Source: Acetobacteraceae bacterium
Lineage (GTDB): Bacteria; Pseudomonadota; Alphaproteobacteria; Acetobacterales; Acetobacteraceae
Reading direction: 5' to 3'
Length of the DNA stretch: 12,235 nucleotides
Assembly: GCA_019689515.1 (NCBI GenBank)
Contig: JADGHI010000069.1
Span: 1 to 12,235, forward strand
Of the stretch, positions 1-7,572 are shown in pieces. Below the pieces are notes generated by a model. The model did not search any database. It was not told the DNA's origin and saw only the letters and a program-made list of their open reading frames with translations. The position numbers and the translations under genes are program-made. Within the stretch, counting starts at the first letter, position 1, and every line of letters starts with the position of its first letter.

Positions 1-413
1 AGGCCGACGCACAGGGCCTGCCCTATCCGGACATCGTGGAGCGCGTGCTCGCGGTGCTGGATGCGACGGGCATGCGCGAGCGGACGGTGGTGATCGGCTT
101 CCAGGCGCCGACCATGGCGGAGGCGGCGCGTGCGGGCGGGCTGGCGGGAGTGGCCTGGCTGCTGGAGGCGCCCTGGTGGCGCGCGCTCGACCTCGCCGGC
201 GCGATCGCCGCGGCGCGGGCGCATGGCGTGGACGAGATCGGACTGCCGGAGTCGCTGGTAGACGCGCGGGTGGTGGCTGCCGTGCGCGCGGCGGGGCTCG
301 GGATCGGCACCTGGGGCGCCAACCACGCGCCGAGCATCCGGCGCATGCTCGCCCTGGGCGTGGACGTGTTCGCCACCGACGATCCACCGCTGGCGCTGCG
401 CCTGCGCGGGTGA
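1..413 (+). CDS. ugpQ: Glycerophosphodiester phosphodiesterase, C-terminal part
   Basis: This is the 3' end of a gene whose start lies before the window. The reading frame is open from base 3 and ends at TGA 411-413, giving 136 visible residues. The family hydrolyses glycerophosphodiesters to glycerol-3-phosphate and an alcohol, and folds as a TIM barrel. The visible part matches the last strands of the barrel: an 'EIGLPESLVD' segment, then 'GLGIGTWGAN', and the closing 'ALGVDVFATDDPPLAL', which corresponds to the usual GVDgIiTDyP motif of this family. The tryptophan of the typical 'vWTVN' strand is present in 'GTWGAN'. The N-terminal catalytic His and metal-binding Glu residues lie outside the window, so activity cannot be judged. 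There is no obvious link to the downstream operon, from which it is separated by 272 bp. Confidence 0.8.
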   Translation, partial: ADAQGLPYPDIVERVLAVLDATGMRERTVVIGFQAPTMAEAARAGGLAGVAWLLEAPWWRALDLAGAIAAARAHGVDEIGLPESLVDARVVAAVRAAGLGIGTWGANHAPSIRRMLALGVDVFATDDPPLALRLRG

Positions 414-423
414 GCGCCGCGGT

Positions 424-444
424 CTCCTGCGCGGGCCGCAGGGG
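424..444 (+). terminator. Terminator-like hairpin after the phosphodiesterase gene
   Basis: CTCCTGCG (424-431) pairs with CGCAGGGG (437-444) around a 5-base loop. This gives 8 pairs including one G-T wobble, starting 11 bases after the stop codon. No run of T follows, so it is not a classical intrinsic terminator. It may still mark the 3' end of the transcript. Confidence 0.35.
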
Positions 445-579
445 CCAGGTGCGATCGGGCCAGGTGGGAACACGCGGGGCGCGAAGCGCTGCCGCGAAAA
501 CGCTTGGTCTGTCGTCCGCCGGACCACGGTTGAGCCGACGAGGGGCTAGGTCGGACACCGCGCCGGCAACGGCACCGGC

Positions 580-609
580 TTGTCGCGGCGCGTTCCCCGG
601 CCATATGCT
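580..609 (+). promoter_or_regulatory. Possible sigma70-type promoter of the transporter operon
   Basis: TTGTCG (580-585) matches the -35 consensus at 4 of 6 bases. TATGCT (604-609) matches the -10 consensus at 4 of 6, with an 18-bp spacer. It is the best -35/-10 pair I found in the gap before livG. The -10 is also the left half of a perfect palindrome (604-617), in one of the few AT-rich patches of the region. Transcription would begin near 616 and leave a leader of about 70 nt. This was predicted by eye only. Confidence 0.35.
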
Positions 610-617
610 GAAGCATA
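604..617. promoter_or_regulatory. Palindrome TATGCTGAAGCATA, candidate operator
   Basis: This is a perfect inverted repeat, TATGCT-GA-AGCATA, with 6-bp arms. It is AT-rich in a region of about 70% GC and overlaps the predicted -10 and start site of the eight-gene operon. A dimeric repressor of the TetR, GntR or MarR type bound here would block transcription. That role is inferred, and no regulator gene is present in the window. Confidence 0.4.
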
Positions 618-618
618 A

Positions 619-666
619 GGTCCGGACGCAACCGGACCGTGGGAGGCCGGGCCGTAAGGTGCGGCC
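619..666 (+). promoter_or_regulatory. Two hairpins in the livG leader
   Basis: GGTCCGG (619-625) and CCGGACC (632-638) form a perfect 7-bp stem with a 6-base loop. GGCCG (650-654) and CGGCC (662-666) form a 5-bp stem with a 7-base loop, ending directly before the Shine-Dalgarno sequence at 667-678. The near-identical words TAAGGTCCGG (616-625) and TAAGGTGCGG (655-664) accompany them. They may affect leader stability or translation of livG. I recognise no known riboswitch class. Confidence 0.3.
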
Positions 667-678
667 AGGGAGGGAGAG
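667..678 (+). promoter_or_regulatory. Strong Shine-Dalgarno sequence fixing the livG start
   Basis: AGGGAGGGAGAG ends 7 bases before GTG 686. It is the strongest ribosome-binding signal in the upstream gap. It favours GTG 686 over the in-frame ATG at 605, which lies inside the candidate operator and has no such signal. Confidence 0.7.
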
Positions 679-685
679 CGTCCGC

Positions 686-1504
686 GTGGACCCCGCCGCT
701 GTTGCGCCGATCCTCGATGCCGATCGCGTCTCCCTGCGCTTCGGGGGCGTGCGCGCGCTGACCGACGTCTCCTTCTCGGTCCGGCGGGGCGAGATCTTCT
801 CCATCATCGGGCCGAACGGCGCGGGCAAGACCTCGATGGTCAATTGCGTCTCGGGGCGCTACCGGCCGACCGAGGGGCGCATCCTGTTCGAGGGCCGCGA
901 CATCACGAGGGTGCCGACCCGCCAGCGCGCCGGCCTCGGCATCGGGCGGACCTTCCAGAACCTGGCGCTGTTCGGGCACATGACCGTGCTCGACAACATC
1001 ATGGTCGGGCGCCACCACCTGCTGCGCTCGGGCTTCCTGCGCGGGATGGTGTACTGGATCGGCGGCGCGCAGCGGGAGGAGATCGCGCACCGGCGCGAGG
1101 TCGAAGAGATCATCGACTTCCTCGAGATCCAGCATGTGCGCAAGGCGATCGCCGGGCAGCTCTCCTACGGGCTGCGCAAGCGCGTGGAGCTGGCGCGCGC
1201 GGTGGCGCTGCGGCCGAAGCTGATCCTGCTCGACGAGCCGATGGCGGGCATGAACCTCGAGGAGAAGGAGGACATGGCCCGCTACATCGTGGACCTCAAC
1301 GAGGAATGGGGCATGACCGTGCTCATGATCGAGCACGACATGGGCGTGGTGATGGACATCTCCCACCGCGTGATGGTGCTCGATTTCGGCAGGAAGATCG
1401 CCGAGGGGCCGCCGGAGGCGGTGCTGGCCGACGAGCACGTGAAGCGCGCCTATCTCGGCGAGGCCGATGAGGTGGTCTCCGAGCCGGAGGAGGCGGTGGC
1501 ATGA
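686..1504 (+). CDS. livG: HAAT-family ABC importer, ATP-binding protein (LivG type)
   Basis: This 272-aa protein is one of the two cytoplasmic ATPases that power the importer encoded by this operon. It carries all nucleotide-binding motifs: Walker A GPNGAGKT (42-49), Q-loop Gln91 in 'TFQN', signature 'LSYGLRKRVELARA' (159-172), Walker B LILLDEP (179-185), and switch His217 in 'MIEHDM'. The signature has the LSYG form usual for LivG, and the end 'AYLGE' followed by a short acidic tail is typical. Length matches the family (about 250-270 aa). GTG 686 is chosen for its strong Shine-Dalgarno sequence. An ATG at 605 would add 27 residues of arginine-rich sequence unlike the family. The stop overlaps the next start in ATGA (1501-1504), which implies translational coupling. 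The family assignment is secure. The transported substrate is not known, so the liv symbol means family only. Confidence 0.92.
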   Translation: MDPAAVAPILDADRVSLRFGGVRALTDVSFSVRRGEIFSIIGPNGAGKTSMVNCVSGRYRPTEGRILFEGRDITRVPTRQRAGLGIGRTFQNLALFGHMTVLDNIMVGRHHLLRSGFLRGMVYWIGGAQREEIAHRREVEEIIDFLEIQHVRKAIAGQLSYGLRKRVELARAVALRPKLILLDEPMAGMNLEEKEDMARYIVDLNEEWGMTVLMIEHDMGVVMDISHRVMVLDFGRKIAEGPPEAVLADEHVKRAYLGEADEVVSEPEEAVA

Positions 1505-3426
1505 GGGCGCCCGCAACGACGCCCGACACCCTGCCGAAGCTCCTGGTCCGCAACGCGCGTGAGCACCCGGACGAGGTGGCGCTGCGCGAGAAGGAGTTCG
1601 GCATCTGGCGCAGCATCACTTGGGCGCAGTACGAGGCGCGCACCCGCGCCTTCGCGCTTGGCCTGCATGCGCTCGGCATCGGGCGCGGCGACGTGGTGGC
1701 GCTGATCGGCGACAACCGCCCCGACTGGGTGATGGGCGAGATCGCGGCCCATGCGCTGGGAGCGCGCTCGCTCGGCATCTACCGCGACGCGCTCGAGGAC
1801 GAGGTCGCCTACCTGCTGGAGTTCAGCGGCGCCAAGGCGGTGATCGCGGAGGACGAGGAGCAGGTGGACAAGCTGCTCAACGTCTCCGACCGCGTGCCGG
1901 CGCTGCGCCACATCGTCTATTCCGACCCGCGCGGCATGCGCAAATACGCCGACCCGCGCCTGATGCCGGCGAGCGCGCTGGTCGAGAGCGGCGAGGCGCT
2001 GGCGCGCGAGCGGCCCGGGCTGTGGGAGGAGCTGGTCGCGGCGACGGACGGCGAGGCGGTCGCGATCCTCTGCACCACCTCCGGTACCACGGCGCGGCCG
2101 AAGCTCGCCATGCTGCAGTCGCGCGCGTTGATCCGGCACTGCGAGACCTACCTGAAGGCCGATCCGAAGGGGCCGGAGGACGAATACGTCTCGGTCCTGC
2201 CGCTGCCCTGGATCATGGAGCAGGTCTACGTCCTCGGCTGGGGCCTCATCGCGCGGATGAAGGTCAACTTCGTCGAGGAACCCGAGACGACGATGGCCGA
2301 TTTCCGCGAGATCGGCCCGACCTTCGTGCTGTTCGCCCCGCGCGTGTGGGAGGCGATCGCGGCCGAGGTGCGCGCAAAGGTGATGGACGCCTCGCCGCTC
2401 AAGCAGCGGATGTTCGAGACGGGGATGCGTCTCGGGCTGGAGGCGCTGGACAAGGGGCGGCGCTCGGCGTTGGCCGACGCGCTGCTCTTCCGCGCGCTGC
2501 GCGACCGGCTGGGGTTCAGCCGGCTGAAATCCGCCGCGACCGGCGGCGCCGCGCTCGGTCCCGACACCTTCCGCTTCTTCCTCGCCATGGGTGTGCCGCT
2601 GCGCCAGCTCTACGGCCAGACCGAGCTGCTCGGCGCCTACACCATCCACCGTCCCGGCGAGGTGGACTTCGACACGGTCGGCGTGGCCTTCGACCCGACG
2701 ATCGAGATCCGCATCCACGAGCCGGACCAGAACGGCGTGGGCGAGATCGTCACGCGCCACGCCAACATGTTCGCCGGCTACCACGGCATGGCGGAGAACC
2801 CGGACCTGCGCGACGGCTGGCTGCACACCGGCGACGCCGGGTATTTCGACAAGTCCGGCCAGCTCGTCGTGATCGACCGCATCAAGGACATCGCGACGAC
2901 CAGCCGCGGGGACCGCTTCTCGCCGCAGTACATCGAGAACAAGCTGAAATTCTCGCCCTATGTCGCGGAGGCGGTGGTGCTCGGCGACGGGCGGCCGCAC
3001 CTCGCGGCGATGATCTGCATCCGCTTCCCGATCGTCTCCAAGTGGGCGGAGCGCAACCGCATCGCCTTCACCACCTACACGGACCTCTCCGCCAAGCCGC
3101 AGGTGCTGGAGCTGCTGCGGGCGGAGGTGGCGAAGGTGAACGCGAGCCTGCCGGAGCCGCAGCGCATCCGCGACTTCGTCCTGCTCTACAAGGAGCTCGA
3201 CGCCGACGACGAGGAGCTGACGCGCACGCGGAAGGTGCGGCGTGGCGTCATCGCGCGCAAGTACGGCGACATTATCGAGGCGCTCTACCGCGGCGACCGC
3301 GCGATCCCGGTGGACACGACCATCACCTTCCAGGACGGCACGAAGCAGCGGATCCGCACGACGCTGACCGTGGTTTCGGCCGAGACGGGCGCGGCGCCGG
3401 CGCCGCTCCCCATGGCGGCGGAGTAG
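1501..3426 (+). CDS. Long-chain-type acyl-CoA synthetase (AMP-binding, FAA1-like)
   Basis: This 641-aa member of the ANL adenylate-forming superfamily activates a carboxylic acid to an acyl-adenylate and then to a CoA thioester in the cytoplasm. Motifs in order are the ATP P-loop 'TSGTTARPK' (193-201), 'YGQTE' (371-375), 'HTGD' (442-445), 'VIDRIKD' (457-463), and near the end 'TRTRKVRR' with Lys578 in the place of the C-terminal catalytic lysine. Length and the late lysine fit the large long-chain/FAA1-like branch rather than acetyl-CoA synthetases. The start ATG 1501 overlaps the livG stop. GGAGGAGG (1486-1493) lies 7 bases upstream, inside livG. Its place between transporter genes suggests that it acts on the imported compound, the so-called vectorial acylation idea. 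That is inference, since chain length and aromatic preference cannot be read from the sequence. Confidence 0.9.
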   Translation: MRAPATTPDTLPKLLVRNAREHPDEVALREKEFGIWRSITWAQYEARTRAFALGLHALGIGRGDVVALIGDNRPDWVMGEIAAHALGARSLGIYRDALEDEVAYLLEFSGAKAVIAEDEEQVDKLLNVSDRVPALRHIVYSDPRGMRKYADPRLMPASALVESGEALARERPGLWEELVAATDGEAVAILCTTSGTTARPKLAMLQSRALIRHCETYLKADPKGPEDEYVSVLPLPWIMEQVYVLGWGLIARMKVNFVEEPETTMADFREIGPTFVLFAPRVWEAIAAEVRAKVMDASPLKQRMFETGMRLGLEALDKGRRSALADALLFRALRDRLGFSRLKSAATGGAALGPDTFRFFLAMGVPLRQLYGQTELLGAYTIHRPGEVDFDTVGVAFDPTIEIRIHEPDQNGVGEIVTRHANMFAGYHGMAENPDLRDGWLHTGDAGYFDKSGQLVVIDRIKDIATTSRGDRFSPQYIENKLKFSPYVAEAVVLGDGRPHLAAMICIRFPIVSKWAERNRIAFTTYTDLSAKPQVLELLRAEVAKVNASLPEPQRIRDFVLLYKELDADDEELTRTRKVRRGVIARKYGDIIEALYRGDRAIPVDTTITFQDGTKQRIRTTLTVVSAETGAAPAPLPMAAE

Positions 3427-3433
3427 GGGTGCG

Positions 3434-4327
3434 ATGGAGCTCGGCTTCCTGCTGCAACTGCTGCTGAACGGGCTCATCGTCGGCGCGCTCTACGGCGTCG
3501 TCGCGATGAGCTTCGTCCTGATCTACAAGGCCTCGCAGGTCGTGAACTTCGCGCAGGGCGAGTTCCTGCTGGTCGGCGCCTGGGTGTGCTGGTGGCTGCT
3601 CACCGCCTGGCAGCTTCCGTTCTGGCTCGGCTTCCTCGTCACGCTCGCCTTCATGACGCTGTTCGGCATCCTGCTGCAGGTCGTCGTGCTGCGGCCGCTG
3701 ATCGGGGAGCCGGTGATCAGCGTCATCATGATCACGATCGGGCTCTCGATCTTCTTCCAGGCGTTGATGAAGTGGATGTTCGGCGTCTTCGCCCAGCCCT
3801 TCCCGCCGGTCTTCGCGGTGGAGCGGGTGCGGGTGCTGGGGCTCGAGGTGCAGAGCGTCTATCTGTTCTCGCTCGCGATCTCGGTCGCGATCATGCTCGG
3901 CTTCTGGTGGTTCTTCACCTACTCGAAGCACGGCCTCGCGATGCGGGCGACCGCCTTCGACCAGCAGGTGGCGGCCTCGCTCGGCGTCTCGGTGCCGCGG
4001 GTCTTCGCCATGTCCTGGGCGATCTCGGCCGTGGTCTCGGCGGTGGCGGGCGTGGTGGTGGGGGTGGTGAACGGCGTCTCCTCCGCCCTCTCCTTCTACG
4101 GCATCAAGGTGTTCCCGGCGGTGATCCTGGGTGGGCTCGATTCGATCGTCGGCGCCGTGCTCGGCGGGCTGATCGTCGGCGTGCTGGAGAACCTGGCGCA
4201 GTGGCTGGACGCGGAGTGGCTGAACTGGGGCAACATGTACCAGGTCGCGCCCTTCTACGCGATGATCCTGATCCTGCTGATCAAGCCCTACGGCCTGTTC
4301 GGCACCGAGACCATCGAGCGGGTGTGA
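3434..4327 (+). CDS. livH: HAAT-family ABC importer, permease (LivH type)
   Basis: This 297-aa integral inner-membrane protein is one of two subunits forming the translocation pore. It is strongly hydrophobic throughout, with roughly eight membrane segments, and begins with the family's usual N-terminal helix. The conserved 'NFAQGEF' (38-44) and 'GGLDSIVGA' (233-241) are the landmarks of LivH proteins. The second lies in the cytoplasmic region that contacts the ATPases. Length is normal for the family. ATG 3434 begins 7 bases after the previous stop, and the stop codon itself lies inside the ribosome-binding stretch GGAGTAGGGG (3420-3429), so coupling to the synthetase gene is likely. It should pair with the LivM-type subunit encoded next. 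Confidence 0.93.
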   Translation: MELGFLLQLLLNGLIVGALYGVVAMSFVLIYKASQVVNFAQGEFLLVGAWVCWWLLTAWQLPFWLGFLVTLAFMTLFGILLQVVVLRPLIGEPVISVIMITIGLSIFFQALMKWMFGVFAQPFPPVFAVERVRVLGLEVQSVYLFSLAISVAIMLGFWWFFTYSKHGLAMRATAFDQQVAASLGVSVPRVFAMSWAISAVVSAVAGVVVGVVNGVSSALSFYGIKVFPAVILGGLDSIVGAVLGGLIVGVLENLAQWLDAEWLNWGNMYQVAPFYAMILILLIKPYGLFGTETIERV

Positions 4328-4334
4328 CGCCGCC

Positions 4335-5402
4335 ATGGCCACGATGACCCCGGCGGGCGACTACCGCAGCACCTACCGGGAGGACATGACGATCTTCCCG
4401 ACGCGCGGCAGCCGGATCGCGCTGTGGGTCGGGCTCGCGCTCCTCTGCCTCGCGCCGCTGGTGCTGGACCGCTACCTGCTGCACCTGCTGATCAATATCG
4501 GCTTCCTCGGCATCGCCGCGCTCGGGCTCAACATCCTGGTCGGCTTCACCGGGCAGATCTCGATCGGCCACGCGGCCTTCTTCGGCTTCGGCGCCTTCGC
4601 CTCCGCCTGGGCGCACGAGGCGCTGCACATCCCGGTCGCGCTCGCGATCCCGCTCGCGGGGCTGGCGACGGCGCTGATCGGCCTCGTCTTCGGCGCGCCG
4701 GCGGCGAGGCTCAAGGGCCTCTACCTCGCCATCGCGACGCTCGCGGCGCAGTTCATCCTGGAGGACTTCTTCGCCCGCGCGCGGTGGTTCACCGGCGGCG
4801 TGGCGGGGCGGGTGACCGAGCCCTTCAGCCTGTTCGGCTTCGCCTTCGACACCGACGAAACCTACTTCTATGTCGTGCTCGCCTTCGTCGTCGTGATGTT
4901 CGCGGGCGCGGCAAACCTGATGCGCACGCGCGACGGGCGGGCGCTGGTCGCGGTGCGCGACCACTACCTCAGCGCCGAGATGATGGGCATCAACCTCGCC
5001 TACTACCGGACGCTGAGCTTCGGCATCGCGAGCTTCTACGCCGGCATCGGCGGCGCGCTCTACGCCCACTACCTGCTGTTCGTGAGCGTGGAGGCGTTCA
5101 ACATCCTCTTCTCGATCCAGTTCCTCGGCATGGTCATCATCGGCGGCCTCGGCACCATCAAGGGCAGCCTGATGGGGGCGGCCTTCATGGTGCTGCTGCC
5201 GGAGGTCGTGCAGAGCCTCGCCGACATGCTGGCGGGCGGCGCGGTGGACCGCGCGCTCAAGCTCGGCGCCTCGATCAGCTACCTGCGCGAGATGGCGATC
5301 GGCGCGGCGATCATCCTGTTCCTGATCTTCGAGCCGGACGGCCTCGCGCACCGCTGGCAGCAGATCAAGGCATACTGGAAGCTCTACCCATACTCGCACT
5401 GA
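4335..5402 (+). CDS. livM: HAAT-family ABC importer, permease (LivM type)
   Basis: This 355-aa inner-membrane protein is the second pore subunit. A polar N-terminus of about 27 residues is followed by many hydrophobic segments. Family landmarks are 'GFTGQISIGHAAFFGFGAF' (70-88) and 'GGLGTIKGSLMGA' (270-282). The N-terminal 'YRSTYREDM...FP' stretch is, from memory, shared by permeases of similar transporter-synthetase clusters. It argues for starting at ATG 4335 (or ATG 4344) rather than at ATG 4386, where GGGAGG ends only two bases before the codon. No good Shine-Dalgarno sequence precedes 4335, so translation is probably coupled to livH, 7 bases upstream. The exact start is uncertain by a few codons. 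Confidence 0.92.
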   Translation: MATMTPAGDYRSTYREDMTIFPTRGSRIALWVGLALLCLAPLVLDRYLLHLLINIGFLGIAALGLNILVGFTGQISIGHAAFFGFGAFASAWAHEALHIPVALAIPLAGLATALIGLVFGAPAARLKGLYLAIATLAAQFILEDFFARARWFTGGVAGRVTEPFSLFGFAFDTDETYFYVVLAFVVVMFAGAANLMRTRDGRALVAVRDHYLSAEMMGINLAYYRTLSFGIASFYAGIGGALYAHYLLFVSVEAFNILFSIQFLGMVIIGGLGTIKGSLMGAAFMVLLPEVVQSLADMLAGGAVDRALKLGASISYLREMAIGAAIILFLIFEPDGLAHRWQQIKAYWKLYPYSH

Positions 5403-5416
5403 AACCGGGAGGAAAC

Positions 5417-6724
5417 ATGACAATGACGACGAAGCGGAGGGTCCTCGGGCTCGCGGCAACGGCGGCGGTTGCGGCGGCATTCGCGCTGCCGGCCGCCGCG
5501 CAGCCGATCCCGGTCGGGCACCTGATGGACAATTCGGGCGCGACCTCCGATGTCGGCGTGCCCTATGGCCAGGGCGTTGCCGACGCGCTGACCTGGGTCA
5601 ACCAGGCACGCAACGGGATCAACGGCCGGCGCCTCAACGTCCTCGGCTTCGACTACGGCTACCAGGCGCCGCGCGCGGTTTCGCAGTACCAGGCCTGGGT
5701 GAACCGCGAGCGCGTCGTCGCCATCCAGGGCTGGGGCACGGCGGACACCGAGGCGCTGGTGCGCTTCGTCACGCGCGACCGCATCCCCTACATCTCCGGC
5801 TCCTATTCCGCCGCGCTGACCGATGCGGCCGGCAAGTCCGGCCGGCAGGGCGTGGAGGCGGCGCCGTTCAACTTCTTCTACGGCCCGTCCTATTCGGATG
5901 CGCTGCGCGCCATGCTGCAATGGGCGAAGCAGGACTGGGAGCGCCGCGGCCAGCAGGGCCGCCCGCGCTACGTCCACATGGGCGCCAACCACCCCTACCC
6001 GAACTCACCGAAGGAGGCGGGCGAGGCGCTGGCGCGCGAACTCGGCTTCGAGGTGCTGCCGGCGATCCAGTTCGCGCTGACGCCGGGGGACTACACAGCG
6101 CAGTGCCTGACGCTGAAGAACCAGGGCGCGAACTACGCCTATCTCGGCAACACTGCGGGCTCGAACATCTCCGTCCTGCGCGCCTGCCACACGGCGGGGG
6201 TGCAGGTGCAGTTCCTCGGCAATGTCTGGGGGATGGACGAGAACGCGATGAAGGCAGCCGGCGCGGCGGCGAACGGCGTGGTCTTCCCGGTGCGGACCGC
6301 CGTGGTCTGGGGGCAGGACGCGCCGGGGATGCAGACCGTGCGGCAGATCAGCCGCGTCTCCGACCCGCAGGGCCAGGCCTACCGGCCCGTGCACTACCTC
6401 GCCGGAATCTGCTCCGCCATGCTGATGGTCGAGGCGATGGAGACCGCCGCGCAGAATGGCGGCCAGATCACGGGGCCGCGCATCCGCGACGGCTTCTACG
6501 CCCGCCAGAACTGGGTCCCGCGCGGCTTCGACAGCGTCTGCGTGCCCTCCACCTTCACCGCAGAGGACCACCGCGGCACGATGCGCGTCGCGCTCTACCG
6601 CGCCGTCGTCACCGGTGACACCTCGCAGGGCTCGGTCGCCGAACTGATGAGCAACGGCACCATGCGGATCGAGCCGGTGACAACCATCGAGCTCGAGCGG
6701 CGCCGCGACTGGCTCGGCTGGTGA
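5417..6724 (+). CDS. Periplasmic substrate-binding protein of the HAAT importer
   Basis: This 435-aa exported protein captures the substrate for the LivH/LivM pore. A Sec signal peptide is clear: basic TTKRR (4-8), a hydrophobic core to about residue 24, and likely cleavage after 'PAAA' (25-28) before QP. The mature part resembles the type-I periplasmic binding fold (Peripla_BP_6), with the early 'IPVGHLMDNSGATSDVG', 'VVAIQGWGTADTEA' and 'IPYISGSYS' segments typical of the first lobe. At about 407 mature residues it is somewhat longer than the leucine-binding proteins. GGGAGG (5407-5412) precedes ATG 5417 by 4 bases. ATG 5423, two codons later, is equally possible. It begins 14 bases after livM and its stop overlaps the livF start. 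The ligand cannot be predicted. Several aromatic and polar residues are present, but I cannot assign pocket positions. Confidence 0.88.
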   Translation: MTMTTKRRVLGLAATAAVAAAFALPAAAQPIPVGHLMDNSGATSDVGVPYGQGVADALTWVNQARNGINGRRLNVLGFDYGYQAPRAVSQYQAWVNRERVVAIQGWGTADTEALVRFVTRDRIPYISGSYSAALTDAAGKSGRQGVEAAPFNFFYGPSYSDALRAMLQWAKQDWERRGQQGRPRYVHMGANHPYPNSPKEAGEALARELGFEVLPAIQFALTPGDYTAQCLTLKNQGANYAYLGNTAGSNISVLRACHTAGVQVQFLGNVWGMDENAMKAAGAAANGVVFPVRTAVVWGQDAPGMQTVRQISRVSDPQGQAYRPVHYLAGICSAMLMVEAMETAAQNGGQITGPRIRDGFYARQNWVPRGFDSVCVPSTFTAEDHRGTMRVALYRAVVTGDTSQGSVAELMSNGTMRIEPVTTIELERRRDWLGW

Positions 6725-7572
6725 GCGCCGCCGCGCCCGCCACCGCCACCACACCGTCGCCGGGCCCCGGCCCGGCGGCGGGAGAGCCGCTGCTCGCGGT
6801 GAACAACATCGAGGTGGTGTACAACGACGTCATCCTGGTGCTGCGCGGCCTGTCCCTCGCCGTGCCGAAGGGGGAGATCGTCGCCCTGCTCGGCGCCAAC
6901 GGCGCGGGCAAGTCCACCACCCTCAAGGCGATCTCCGGCCTCCTTCGGACCGAGGAGGGCGAGGTCACGCGCGGCGACATCCGCTTCGCCGGCGAGCGGA
7001 TCGACGGCGTCGAGCCGCACGAGATCGTGCGCAAGGGCATCTTCCAGGTGATGGAGGGCCGGCGCATCGTCGCCGACATGACGCCGATCGAGAACCTCCG
7101 CCTCGGTGCCTACACCCGCTCCGACACGGAGGTGAAGCGCGACATCGAGATGGTGTTCGAGTATTTCCCGCGCCTGAAGGAGCGCACCGGCCTCGCCGGC
7201 TATCTCTCGGGCGGGGAGCAGCAGATGCTCGCCATCGGGCGCGCGTTGATGGCGCGGCCGAAGCTGATCCTGATGGACGAGCCCTCGATGGGCCTCTCGC
7301 CGCTCCTGGTGAAGGAGGTGTTCGGCATCATCCGCCGCCTCAACCGCGAGCTCGGCATCACCGTCCTGCTCGTCGAGCAGAACGCGCGCATGGCGCTCTC
7401 GGTCGCGAGCTACGGCTACGTGATGGAGCAAGGGAAGGTGGTGCTCGACGGCACGGCCGAGCAGCTCGCCAACAACGAGGACGTGAAGGAGTTCTACCTC
7501 GGCGGCCACGGGGCGGAGCGCAAGTCGTTCAAGAACCTGAAATCCTACAAGCGGCGGAAGCGCTGGCTGTGA
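6721..7572 (+). CDS. livF: HAAT-family ABC importer, ATP-binding protein (LivF type)
   Basis: This 283-aa protein is the second ATPase of the importer. Motifs are Walker A GANGAGKS (58-65), signature 'LSGGEQQMLAIGRAL' (162-176), and Walker B LILMDEP (182-188). 'LLVEQNA' has Gln220 where most ABC ATPases have His, which is normal for LivF. Two features are unusual. The first is an Ala/Pro-rich leader of about 22 residues before 'PLLAVNNIEVVY'. The second is a basic tail KSFKNLKSYKRRKRWL (268-283) beyond the usual 'FYLGG' end. GTG 6721 overlaps the previous stop (GTGA). It has no clear Shine-Dalgarno sequence, so coupling is probable. GTG 6799, with GGGAGAG 12 bases upstream, would remove the odd leader and is a real alternative. 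Family certain, start moderately certain. Confidence 0.9.
   Translation: MSAAAPATATTPSPGPGPAAGEPLLAVNNIEVVYNDVILVLRGLSLAVPKGEIVALLGANGAGKSTTLKAISGLLRTEEGEVTRGDIRFAGERIDGVEPHEIVRKGIFQVMEGRRIVADMTPIENLRLGAYTRSDTEVKRDIEMVFEYFPRLKERTGLAGYLSGGEQQMLAIGRALMARPKLILMDEPSMGLSPLLVKEVFGIIRRLNRELGITVLLVEQNARMALSVASYGYVMEQGKVVLDGTAEQLANNEDVKEFYLGGHGAERKSFKNLKSYKRRKRWL

Noticed and set aside
442..466. Direct repeat GGGCCAGGTG (442-451 and 457-466)
   Set aside because: Ten-base GC-rich repeats are common by chance here. It overlaps the terminator-like hairpin and has no promoter alignment that suggests an operator.
176..685. Upstream extension of livG, including ATG 605
   Set aside because: It overlaps the phosphodiesterase gene and the predicted promoter, and it adds Arg-rich sequence unlike LivG. 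GTG 686 has a far better ribosome-binding site.
1450..3477. Open frame of 675 codons on the - strand opposite the acyl-CoA synthetase
   Set aside because: It is His/Arg/Asp-rich with no motif and lies fully opposite a well-supported enzyme. Such mirror frames are expected when third codon positions are almost all G or C.
4424..5416. Possible long N-terminal extension of the binding protein, overlapping livM
   Set aside because: This part has Arg/Ala-rich shadow composition. A clear Shine-Dalgarno sequence and Sec signal peptide place the true start at 5417 or 5423.
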